DNA from: Chloroflexota bacterium
GTDB taxonomy: Bacteria > Chloroflexota > Dehalococcoidia > JABGRK01
Direction: 5' to 3'
Assembly (NCBI GenBank): GCA_018648325.1
Contig: JABGRK010000017.1
Span: 1 to 64,000 of the forward strand
Length of the DNA: 64,000 bases
The notes beneath the pieces are model-generated. The model was not told the DNA's origin and searched no databases. It saw only the letters and a program-made list of their open reading frames with translations. The position numbers and the translations under genes are program-made. Below, piece by piece: positions 1 to 8,874 of the stretch (position 1 is the first letter of the stretch; every line of letters begins with the position of its first letter).

Positions 1-345
<345 letters not shown>

Positions 346-369
346 TAAAATAAAGGACTAATTAAATAT

Positions 370-495
370 CCCTCCTGGTGATTAGAGCGAGGTGGCCCCA
401 CCCGTTCCCATCCCGAACACGGAAGTGAAACGCCTTAGCGCTGATGATACTGCCTCGGCAACGAGGTGGGAAAATAAGCCATCGCCAGGGGGGAC
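370..495 (+). rRNA. rrf: 5S rRNA
   Basis: Conserved 'cccacccgttcccatcccgaacacggaagtgaaacgcc' with complementary ends (tccctcctgg / ccaggggggac). Confidence 0.95.
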
Positions 496-497
496 TT

Positions 498-526
498 AAA
501 CTCTCATAAACATGGGAGTTTTTTTG
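498..526 (+). terminator. Rho-independent terminator after 5S rRNA
   Basis: Hairpin aaactctcat-aaac-atgggagttt followed by a T run. Confidence 0.8.
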
Positions 527-617
527 TGCTCATTTTACTCTGCACTTTCAGGTATTATTACGTTCTATATTCATTGACACCCCAAAAGGCGATAATTTAT
601 AATATGACACGGATTAT

Positions 618-971
618 TTGACGAATAATACGCTTAAAAGGTGGCAATATTTGTTAGCACACTACGGCTATAAAGATGGCTCGGGCGATTATTTCATCTC
701 CATTGATACTGATAATTGTGATGGATGCAAAAAATGCATTGAGGCTTGTCCCTGTGGAGTGATAGCTGTTGGGGAGGATGAATACGATCCTCTGCGTGAT
801 GGTCCGGTTGCCATGGTAACTTCTGATGAACGCAAGAAAATACGTTATGCTTGTGACGCCTGCAAACCATATCTGACGTCGATGAACGGTGTAAGTAGGA
901 ATGAAGAAGGTATAGCAGCTTTGTCCTGCGTATTGGCTTGTGAGTCGGGCGCTATAGATCATTCCTGGTAG
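618..971 (+). CDS. 4Fe-4S ferredoxin-type protein (117 aa, TTG start)
   Basis: CDGCKKCIEACP cluster motif and additional Cys (CDACK, CVLACESGAI). Confidence 0.8.
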   Translation: MTNNTLKRWQYLLAHYGYKDGSGDYFISIDTDNCDGCKKCIEACPCGVIAVGEDEYDPLRDGPVAMVTSDERKKIRYACDACKPYLTSMNGVSRNEEGIAALSCVLACESGAIDHSW

Positions 972-1061
972 ATTGACTCTTTTAGGGGAAAAATGGTAGA
1001 AAGGCTAGGTAGAGCGTAAGCATTCCTGGTCTTTTTTTATTGCTTAAAGCGTGGGGGTTTT

Positions 1062-3317
1062 ATGGAAACTATAACTATAGAAATAGATGGTATTGAAATT
1101 ACTGTTGATAAAGGGACAACGGTGCTTGAGGCGGCACGTAGTGTTAATTTGTATATCCCCGTACTGTGCTCGCATCCTTATCTGGAACCGGGACCTCAGC
1201 CCAAGCCTAATGTAGACTATGTATTCTACAACGGCATTAAAATCTATAATGAGGGGCCGCTGCCCCAATCATACGAGTGCGGACTGTGTGTAGTAGAGGT
1301 GGAAGGTCAGCCGGAGCTTGAGCTTTCGTGCTGGACATATGCCGAGGACGGTATGGTTGTCACTACCAACTCAGACCGCATCAAAGCCGCTCGTCAGGAT
1401 GCACTTGCCAAGTATATAGAAACTCACCCTCATGATTGTCAGATTTGCACAGTGAGCAAAGATTGTAGTCTGTCGCAGTGCTCTGAAGATGTCGCTAAAG
1501 AAGATCGTTGCTGTGATAAGTTTCATAACTGCGAGTTTCTAAAAATGGCGCAGTACGTTGGAATAAAAGCAGATACCCCCGCTTATCAGTACCAGGACCT
1601 GCCGATAATAAATGATGAACCTTTGATTATCAGGGATTACAATCTTTGTGTAAGTTGCACGCGCTGCGTAAAGGCATGTCGCGACCTGCGTGGAATAGAG
1701 GCCATTGGCTTTATCAATACCTCTGATGGAGAGGCTCTGATAGGTACACTTGCTCCCACACTCAAAGATTCAGGATGCAGATATTGTGGTACATGTATTG
1801 CGGTGTGCCCTACAGGTGCACTCATGGACAAGGATATCGATCCGGCCAATATCAACCAGGCAACGCTTGTTCCCTGCAGTCATACCTGTCCTGCCGGCAT
1901 AGACGTTCCGCGATACATTCGCTATATTACAGAGGGCAAACCAAGCGAGTCATTGGCGGTTATTCGCGAAAAAGTTCCGTTCCCGTCCGTTCTGGGGCGA
2001 ATTTGTTCCCACCCCTGCGAGGATGTATGCAGACGCTCTGAAGTTAATGAGCCAATGTCCATATGCTCGCTCAAACGATACGCCGCCGATAACGGCGATG
2101 ACCGCTGGAAGCAGAACGCAAAAGTCGCACCATCGACCGGAAAGAGTGTCGCGGTTGTCGGTTCGGGGCCATCCGGCCTTACCACGGCATATTATCTGGC
2201 CAAAAAGGGCCACGCCGTAACCATCTACGAATCGTTATCACAACTGGGCGGCATGATGCGCGTGGGCATACCCGATTACCGCCTGCCGCGTGATGTTCTG
2301 GACAGGGACATAGATGAAATACTTAGCGTTGGTATCAAAGCCAAAACCAGTACCCCCGTTGACGCTACGGCCCTCGAAAAGATGAAAAGCGAGTATGATG
2401 CGGTGTACATCGGCACCGGTTCGCACAAGGCCAGGCCTTTTTCTGTTGACGGCGTTGATTTAGACGGCGTTTATCGAGGCGTATACTTCCTGAGAGACAA
2501 TGCGCTGGGTAAACTGGCCTCAAGGTCGTTTGCTGATAAAAACGTGGTTGTGATAGGCGGTGGCAATACGGCCATAGACTGCGCCAGAAGCGCAGTGCGA
2601 CTGGGTGCTGCCGAGGTCAGTCTGACATGTATCGAGTCTTCACAGGAGATGCCAGCGCACCAGTGGGAGATTTACGATGCTCTTGATGAGGGCGTGAGAA
2701 TATACAACTCTCTGAGTCTTACAAGGATCAACGGCGAGGGCAGGGTCAGTGGTATTGATTTTATCAGGTGTACCTCTGTATTTGATGGGGATGGTAATTA
2801 CAATCCAACCTATGATCAGGAGCAGTCTGGTTCGTTTGAATGCGACGTGGTTATCATTTCGGTCGGTGAGCAGGCTGATCTGTCCCTGATCGAAGGAACC
2901 GATGTGCAGGCATCGCCAGAAGGCCTGATTCAGGTGGACAATGCGAATCAACGGACTACGTCCATGGGCGTATTTGCCAGCGGTGAAGTGGCCAGCGGCC
3001 CGGCCTCTGTTATCGATGCGATTGCAGCAGGTCGAAAAGCAGCCGAGTCCATCGACAAGTACCTTGGTGGCAACGGTGATATCTCGGAAACACTGCTTGA
3101 GTATGAGGAGCCCGACCCGCGCATCGGATTCATCGAAGATTTTGCCGACCTGCCTCGTGCCGAGATGCCCTGTCTTGATAGTCAGCAGTGCACATCAGAT
3201 TTCAGTGAACTTGCCACCGGATTTGACGAAACTACGGCGATGGCTGAGGCGCAGCGCTGTCTACAGTGCGACCTGCGGCTGAAGATTTCTGATGTACCAT
3301 TACCGCCGGAAAAGTAG
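1062..3317 (+). CDS. FAD-dependent oxidoreductase (GltD-like) with NuoG-like N-terminal 2Fe-2S/4Fe-4S domains
   Basis: N-terminal CGLCVVEV and CQICTVSKDC, ferredoxin motifs CVSCTRCVKAC and CRYCGTCIAVCP, then CSHTCPAGIDVPRYI and Rossmann motifs VAVVGSGPSGL, VVVIGGGNTAIDCAR. Confidence 0.88.
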   Translation: METITIEIDGIEITVDKGTTVLEAARSVNLYIPVLCSHPYLEPGPQPKPNVDYVFYNGIKIYNEGPLPQSYECGLCVVEVEGQPELELSCWTYAEDGMVVTTNSDRIKAARQDALAKYIETHPHDCQICTVSKDCSLSQCSEDVAKEDRCCDKFHNCEFLKMAQYVGIKADTPAYQYQDLPIINDEPLIIRDYNLCVSCTRCVKACRDLRGIEAIGFINTSDGEALIGTLAPTLKDSGCRYCGTCIAVCPTGALMDKDIDPANINQATLVPCSHTCPAGIDVPRYIRYITEGKPSESLAVIREKVPFPSVLGRICSHPCEDVCRRSEVNEPMSICSLKRYAADNGDDRWKQNAKVAPSTGKSVAVVGSGPSGLTTAYYLAKKGHAVTIYESLSQLGGMMRVGIPDYRLPRDVLDRDIDEILSVGIKAKTSTPVDATALEKMKSEYDAVYIGTGSHKARPFSVDGVDLDGVYRGVYFLRDNALGKLASRSFADKNVVVIGGGNTAIDCARSAVRLGAAEVSLTCIESSQEMPAHQWEIYDALDEGVRIYNSLSLTRINGEGRVSGIDFIRCTSVFDGDGNYNPTYDQEQSGSFECDVVIISVGEQADLSLIEGTDVQASPEGLIQVDNANQRTTSMGVFASGEVASGPASVIDAIAAGRKAAESIDKYLGGNGDISETLLEYEEPDPRIGFIEDFADLPRAEMPCLDSQQCTSDFSELATGFDETTAMAEAQRCLQCDLRLKISDVPLPPEK

Positions 3318-3341
3318 CACAAATACCATCATGTAATACTA

Positions 3342-3379
3342 ACAGGCCTGCCTGTATTTATAGGTGGGCCTGTTTTTTT
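3342..3379 (+). terminator. Rho-independent terminator
   Basis: acaggcctgcct...aggtgggcctgt hairpin followed by T7. Confidence 0.8.
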
Positions 3380-3394
3380 CATCTCGCAATATAT

Positions 3395-3563
3395 GATTCC
3401 CCGTTGGCTTAAAAGATGCTCCAAAATCGCCACTGGTATCCTTCATACGCGTTTACACTTAGCTGTGTTCGGGATCAAGCAGGCCTATTTGGTCATAGTA
3501 ATGCAGGGTGCGTACGCTCACACCTGCCAGGTCAGACAGTTTTTTAATCGTGTAAATCATCAT
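3395..3563 (-). pseudogene. Remnant of a MerR-family regulator (HTH half only)
   Basis: Minus strand 3563-3459 reads [34 protein letters not shown] (MerR HTH signature), then stops; EGYQ-like residues follow in another frame. Confidence 0.75.
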
Positions 3564-3569
3564 GTACTT

Positions 3570-3600
3570 ATGTTAAACCATGACGTTACGTCAGAGTCAA
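3570..3600 (-). promoter_or_regulatory. MerR-type promoter/operator
   Basis: Minus strand TTGACT-N19-TAACAT; the spacer contains the perfect palindrome TGACGTaACGTCA. Confidence 0.7.
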
Positions 3601-3621
3601 CCCCCTTCGTTCAACAAGAAA

Positions 3622-3642
3622 AGGCTGCCAAACTGGCAGCCT
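3622..3642 (-). terminator. Hairpin terminator for the Mo-oxidoreductase gene
   Basis: aggctgcca-aac-tggcagcct with T-rich 3' flank on the minus strand. Confidence 0.65.
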
Positions 3643-3679
3643 CTTTGCTTATAATCGAATGTGGTCGGTATGTAATTCC

Positions 3680-5926
3680 CTAGTACTCCTTGACCTTGTA
3701 AACCCTACACAGCGCCGTTTTCAGCGGCCAACCGCCTGAGCGCTCGTTGCAGCGCGCCGGGTCATCGTCCACCAGCACGTTTATGTTGGATTCCCATACG
3801 CCGTGCAGCCATGGCTCCTGCCCGGGTTGCTCCGGCAGCCACCAGCCATGCTCGCCGTGCACCACGCTTTCATCCAGTCCCGGGTTGTACTCGCACTGCT
3901 GTTTTATTACGCCGCGCGGCGTTTCTATCCACATCCAGTCGCCATTATCAATGCCCAGCTTCTTGGCAGTATTCGGGTTGATCTGGGCGACAGGGTTGGG
4001 GCGCATCTTGCGTATCGATTCGATCTGCCTGTGCTCCGAATGATAGTACGGCTGAATCCTGCCGCCGGTTATCAGGCTAAGCGGATATTTCTCGGCAAGG
4101 TCCGGTCTTGAGATGGGGCTTTCCTTTGGCTCCTCGAACTTGGGCAGAGGATCATATCCCAGCATCTCGAATATCTTGGACGACAGTTCCAGCTTGCCCG
4201 TAGGCGTAGCAAAACCGTTCATCTTTTCGTATTTCTTGTATTCCCGCTCGGGGAAGAAGATGCCGTCCTGCTTCTCCATGAATTCTGGCAGCGTTACGCC
4301 GAGGGGTTTCAACCTTTCGTCGTAGAAGGCGTCCAGCGTTTCCCAGCGCCAGTGCTCATCCTGACCCAGTCGCATACCCAGTCCGCGGTAGAAGTCGTAC
4401 TCGGTATAGTACTCGTGCTCACCCGGAACGATCGCCGATAGTGCCGTTTCGCCGCCGATGAGCGCAACGCCGCCTCCGAATGGCTCCACGTTGGGCCTCT
4501 CCGCCCAGCATGCCGAAGGCAGTACATAGTCAGCAAGTTGCGCCGATGGCGTCAGCCAGAAGTCTTTTACTACGTATAGCTCTGTATTTTTCAGCGCCTT
4601 GTACACCATCTTGGTGTTGGCCTGAGTGACCATGGGATTTGAAAAAACGCTGATGGCCGCCTTTACCGGATAGGGTTTGCCGTTGGCCATGGCGTGGATC
4701 ACCATTGGATAATGGGCGTAGGCGCGAAGCTGAGCCCTGCCGCTCCACATGTTCTTGTTCTGGCTCCAGATAAGCTCCCTGCCCGGATGCGACAGCAGCT
4801 TAAACGATCCTGCGCCTATCTGCTTGGCCTTTTGCTCATCGGATAGCAGGTCGGCCAGTTCCAGGTTTGGTCCGGCAGCCGGAATGGGTGTTCCCGCCGG
4901 TACACCTGTCATGTAGTCGCCGCCCTTGACATCAATGTTCCCCACGATGGCCGCCAGTATCAGCCGCGCCTGCATGGCGTCTATGCTGTTTTCCAGCTGC
5001 TCCATGCCCATACCATGCGGGCTCAGTCCCGGTGTGTTGGTGGCGTATATTACCGCCGCCTCACGTATCTTCTCTGCCGGAACGGATGTTATCTTCTCGG
5101 CAACTTCCGGCGGATACTCTCTTGCGCGCTCAGCTATTTCGGCAAAGCCGTAGCACCATTTATCAACAAATGCCTTGTCGTATAGCTCTTTTTCTATGAT
5201 CACGTTTATCATGGACATGAACAGTGCAGTATCGGTACCGGGGCGTACGCGCAACCAGATGTCAGCCAAGTCGGTCGTTTTTGTCTGGCGCGGATCCACC
5301 ACGATGATTTTCAGACCCTTCTTCTTACCGTCGCGCGCCGTCTTCCACAGCCGCGGATATGCCTCGGAAATGGTCATACCGGTGATGATAATGCACTTGG
5401 TTAGCGGCTCGCCCTTTTCGTCAAAATCGATAGTGACGTCGCCGCGGTACTGCTGCGGCCAGCCCAGTTGAGCAGCACCAACGCCTACCGAAGGTCCGTA
5501 GCATATTGTGCCGGGACTAACTGTGTTGGGTGAACCAAACAGGTTCATGAAGCGCGGCCCTGTCCATGATGTTGTTCTGGCGGTGCCGTGCGTGGTCATC
5601 AGCGTCTCGGCGCCGTATTTTTCGCGCAGGGCGCCCAGCTTGTCGGCTATTTCATCAAGCGCTTGTGCCCAGCTTATCTGCTGCCAGTTGTTATCGCCGC
5701 GCCCGCCAACACGCTTGAGCGGGAATTTTATGCGGTCAGGATGATAGATGTATTCTTTGGCCATCAGGTGACGCGGGCAACCTCTAGTTCGTGGTAGTAT
5801 CTCATCCACGCGTGGGTCGGTGGGATCCTCCGCCAGTTTAACCAGTTTGCCTTTTTCCGAGTGTACCTGCACGCGGCAGTCGGCGTGGCACCAGCGGCAT
5901 ATAGCTCTTGTAACCTTCTGGGTCAT
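3680..5926 (-). CDS. Molybdopterin-dependent oxidoreductase, DMSO reductase superfamily (748 aa)
   Basis: N-terminal CRWCHADC...RGCPRH 4Fe-4S motif, Mo-bisMGD domain (GTICYGPS, IIITGMTISEAYPR, VVDPRQTKTTDLADIWLRVRPGTD), C-terminal dinucleotide-binding domain. Confidence 0.92.
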   Translation of the reverse strand: MTQKVTRAICRWCHADCRVQVHSEKGKLVKLAEDPTDPRVDEILPRTRGCPRHLMAKEYIYHPDRIKFPLKRVGGRGDNNWQQISWAQALDEIADKLGALREKYGAETLMTTHGTARTTSWTGPRFMNLFGSPNTVSPGTICYGPSVGVGAAQLGWPQQYRGDVTIDFDEKGEPLTKCIIITGMTISEAYPRLWKTARDGKKKGLKIIVVDPRQTKTTDLADIWLRVRPGTDTALFMSMINVIIEKELYDKAFVDKWCYGFAEIAERAREYPPEVAEKITSVPAEKIREAAVIYATNTPGLSPHGMGMEQLENSIDAMQARLILAAIVGNIDVKGGDYMTGVPAGTPIPAAGPNLELADLLSDEQKAKQIGAGSFKLLSHPGRELIWSQNKNMWSGRAQLRAYAHYPMVIHAMANGKPYPVKAAISVFSNPMVTQANTKMVYKALKNTELYVVKDFWLTPSAQLADYVLPSACWAERPNVEPFGGGVALIGGETALSAIVPGEHEYYTEYDFYRGLGMRLGQDEHWRWETLDAFYDERLKPLGVTLPEFMEKQDGIFFPEREYKKYEKMNGFATPTGKLELSSKIFEMLGYDPLPKFEEPKESPISRPDLAEKYPLSLITGGRIQPYYHSEHRQIESIRKMRPNPVAQINPNTAKKLGIDNGDWMWIETPRGVIKQQCEYNPGLDESVVHGEHGWWLPEQPGQEPWLHGVWESNINVLVDDDPARCNERSGGWPLKTALCRVYKVKEY

Positions 5927-6024
5927 GATGGCCTCCTTCGTGGTTGGTTTCGTTTACATATGCAGTAGTATATCACGACTGGAGGGGACCGTGCGGATAT
6001 ACAAGTTGTGTTAAGGAAGAGTAA

Positions 6025-6101
6025 TGGTGGGCGATGCAGGACTTGAACCTGCGACTTCCTGCGTGTAAAGCAGGCGCTCTAGCCAACTGAGCTAATCGCC
6101 C
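6025..6101 (-). tRNA. tRNA-Val(TAC), CCA encoded
   Basis: Cloverleaf on the minus strand GGGCGAT..GCTCAG..; anticodon loop TTTACAC; 3' CCA. Confidence 0.93.
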
Positions 6102-6109
6102 GAAAAAGA

Positions 6110-6186
6110 TGGCGCGCTTGGCGGGGCTCGAACCCACAACCTCAGCCTCCGCAGGGCTGCGCTCTATCCAATTGAGCTACAAGCGC
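6110..6186 (-). tRNA. tRNA-Arg(GCG), CCA encoded
   Basis: Acceptor GCGCTTG/CAAGCGC; anticodon arm CAGCC-CTGCGGA-GGCTG. Confidence 0.9.
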
Positions 6187-6187
6187 A

Positions 6188-6273
6188 TGGTGCCGAAGGG
6201 GAGATTTGAACTCCCACGCCCTAAAGGACACTACGCCCTGAACGTAGCGCGTCTGCCGTTCCGCCACTTCGGC
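6188..6273 (-). tRNA. tRNA-Leu(CAG), CCA encoded
   Basis: GCCGAAG/CTTCGGC acceptor; anticodon loop TTCAGGG; long variable arm. Confidence 0.92.
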
Positions 6274-6279
6274 TAATAA

Positions 6280-6355
6280 TGGTGGGCGATACTGGACTTG
6301 AACCAGTGACCCCTTGCGTGTGAAGCAAGTGCTCTAGCCGCTGAGCTAATCGCCC
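6280..6355 (-). tRNA. tRNA-Val(CAC), CCA encoded
   Basis: GGGCGAT acceptor; anticodon arm CTTGC-TTCACAC-GCAAG. Confidence 0.93.
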
Positions 6356-6459
6356 AACTATCCATCGCTCAACCTATCTATTTTAGCTTAAAAACGTATG
6401 GTTTGTAAACAATAAAAAGGGGCGCTGTGTACACCTCCTGATTATTTGTTGAAAGCAGG

Positions 6460-8868
6460 TTATTCTTTGCTGGTATCCTTATCCATACCAATGGCGGATA
6501 TAAATGACTCCACTATTGCCGGATCCCATTGCGCTCCGGCCAGCGTGCGCAGTTCCGCAACGGCCTCATCTGCGGTCAGGGCTGACCTGTAGGGACGGTC
6601 TGATGTCATGGCATCGAATGTGTCGATTACGGCCAGAATACGGGCGCCCAGCGGTATGTTGTCTCCCTTAAGGCCATGTGGGTAGCCGCTGCCGTTGTAC
6701 CACTCGTGGTGGTGTTCGATTATAGGTAGGGCATCTTCCATAAAATCCAGGAAACGCAGAAGCTCGACTGCCCGTGATGGGTGAAGCTGAACCTCTGTTT
6801 TTTCCTGCGGGTCCAGCGGGCCGTCTTTCTGGAAGATGCGGTCCGGAATGGCGATTTTAGCGATGTCGTGCAGGTTGGCCGCCAGTTCCATGGCGCGCAT
6901 TTCTGCCTCATTAAGACCCAGTTGAGTGCCCATGGCTCTGGCAAACTGGGCCACGCGTTTGGAGTGACCTCCCGTGTACCTGTCTCTGCTTTCCTGAAGA
7001 AGTACCAGCGTTCTTGCCATATTAAGATATGATTCCTCAAGCTGCTTCTTGTTTTCTACAAGATTCTGATAGGCTTTTTCCTGTTCTACTTTGCTTTCTT
7101 CAAGGTGAGCGGCTCGTTTTTCCAGCTCGTGGTAGGCCTTTTCCAGTTCCTTATCGCGGCTTCTTACCTCTCTGAGCAATCGCGAGCTTTGCAGTGTTAT
7201 AGCCGCTTCACTGGCAAGCGTATGTAAAAACAGTAAGTCGTCTGCCGAGAACTGGGCACGTGATATTTTACCATCCAGGCATAGTAGCCCCACCTCTGTT
7301 TTACCAGCACGCAGGGGAATGAAAAATGCGGCATTAGAATCGAGCGGTGCCTGGTTGGGGAACATATCATTCTCTTTGAGGGCAGGGATGGATTTGACGA
7401 GCTTTTTTTGCGTTTCAGTATGCTCGTATCTGCCGGTGGCAAAGATGACCGATAGTCCCGATTCGCTTTTACCCGGCATGAGCAGGCATCCTGCTGACAG
7501 CCCCAGCGTTTGCGTTGTACTTACTATGAGGAATTGCGACAGCTCTTTCATATCTGTAGTTGCCGAAAAACCGAGGCTGATTGCTCTTATTGCCTTTTTG
7601 TAGTCGTATCTGTCTTTGTACAGGGTATGATCTACCCACCCCTGGAGTCGATCTATGATCGGTCTGTAGGATAGCGCGGCTATCACTGCGAAGAAAAAGA
7701 CAACAACAACTGTGAGACTAGTGTTTCCTACGTTGTTCATTATTTCATAGAGACCCCAACCGGTTAAACCGTAGATAATCATCAGACCCGTTGTCATTAG
7801 TCCATATACTATGCTGCGCTTTATTAACAGATCAATGTCCATTAATTGGTACCTGACAATGGTATAACCGATGGAAAGGGGGCTGAAGAGTAGGGTTAAA
7901 CTGGCTATACGAACAGGTACTATTTTTGTGCCGTTAATTGCATTTGGTAGCATGACAAGCAAAAGTATTGGCAGCACGGCTAGTAACATACCTATAAAAA
8001 TTATCTTTGTTTGCTGCCTTACTCGTATAAATGTGGCTGTGATGTAACTGTGCAGCAGCAACCCCAGGCTAAAGAGCAATCCTAGTGCCAGGTTTGCTGC
8101 ATAGGCCACCCCGAACCACGAAGTGGTCTGCCCTGCACTATGTCCACCGGCTAAAAATAGGACAACCATAATTATAAAGGGAACATATAATAGATATTCA
8201 GCGTGTGGCAAACGAGAAAGCCATTTTTTCTTAGAGGGGAATATCCAAAAGAAGTGCGCTACCAGCCATGGCAGAAGTATTATAACGCTTTTTTGGAGTT
8301 CAAATGACAGGAATAAAGCCCTTTCCTGGGCTAGCCCTGCCAAAAATTCCAACCCGGCCACCATACTTACCAGATAGAATACAGTGCTGGCATTATTCAT
8401 CTTTTTCTTAATGAATACGAAAAAGCCTACTGATAGGAAGAGGAGTGATATAATGGAAAGTATGACTGTCTCTTGGATATTGGCTGATGGTATTTTAGAA
8501 TCATGAACCGACAGTTTTATGGTTTCTCCATTACTATCAATTGATAGCTGCTCGACGAGTTGAGATGAAATAACTTTTAGATCTATATACGCTTGAGGAA
8601 AATCTGCAGGTTCCTGTCCATTTACACTGATTACTATATCGCCTTGCTCAATACCTCTGGCATGCGCAAGCCCCGAGTGCTCAAGCGACTGCACAACCCA
8701 TTGTTGATTATCGAGTTTGAGGTTGGCTCCAATGTATGGTCGGGATAAGCTCATTACAGACAAATAGATACAAAGCCCGGTTACTGCAAATCCTATTGCA
8801 AGTAGCAAAACAAACCAAGGCCGTTTGCGCAGTTTATTGGGAGTGGTTTTTGAGTTGACTGTTTGCAT
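6460..8868 (-). CDS. ComP-like membrane receptor (N-terminal TM + PDZ-like + multi-TM, GAF-like, coiled coil) fused to a C-terminal HD-GYP phosphodiesterase domain
   Basis: PDZ-like HARGIEQGDIVISVNGQEPADF after TM1; about 7-8 hydrophobic segments; C-terminal NLHDIAKI...HHHEWYNGSGYPHGLKGDNIPLGARILAVIDTFDAMTSDRPYR (HD-GYP). Confidence 0.88.
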   Translation of the reverse strand: MQTVNSKTTPNKLRKRPWFVLLLAIGFAVTGLCIYLSVMSLSRPYIGANLKLDNQQWVVQSLEHSGLAHARGIEQGDIVISVNGQEPADFPQAYIDLKVISSQLVEQLSIDSNGETIKLSVHDSKIPSANIQETVILSIISLLFLSVGFFVFIKKKMNNASTVFYLVSMVAGLEFLAGLAQERALFLSFELQKSVIILLPWLVAHFFWIFPSKKKWLSRLPHAEYLLYVPFIIMVVLFLAGGHSAGQTTSWFGVAYAANLALGLLFSLGLLLHSYITATFIRVRQQTKIIFIGMLLAVLPILLLVMLPNAINGTKIVPVRIASLTLLFSPLSIGYTIVRYQLMDIDLLIKRSIVYGLMTTGLMIIYGLTGWGLYEIMNNVGNTSLTVVVVFFFAVIAALSYRPIIDRLQGWVDHTLYKDRYDYKKAIRAISLGFSATTDMKELSQFLIVSTTQTLGLSAGCLLMPGKSESGLSVIFATGRYEHTETQKKLVKSIPALKENDMFPNQAPLDSNAAFFIPLRAGKTEVGLLCLDGKISRAQFSADDLLFLHTLASEAAITLQSSRLLREVRSRDKELEKAYHELEKRAAHLEESKVEQEKAYQNLVENKKQLEESYLNMARTLVLLQESRDRYTGGHSKRVAQFARAMGTQLGLNEAEMRAMELAANLHDIAKIAIPDRIFQKDGPLDPQEKTEVQLHPSRAVELLRFLDFMEDALPIIEHHHEWYNGSGYPHGLKGDNIPLGARILAVIDTFDAMTSDRPYRSALTADEAVAELRTLAGAQWDPAIVESFISAIGMDKDTSKE

Positions 8869-8874
8869 ATATAG

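Noticed and set aside
3393-3683. Plus-strand 96-aa ORF.
   Set aside because: The minus strand carries the clear MerR remnant and promoter; the plus frame has no family signature.
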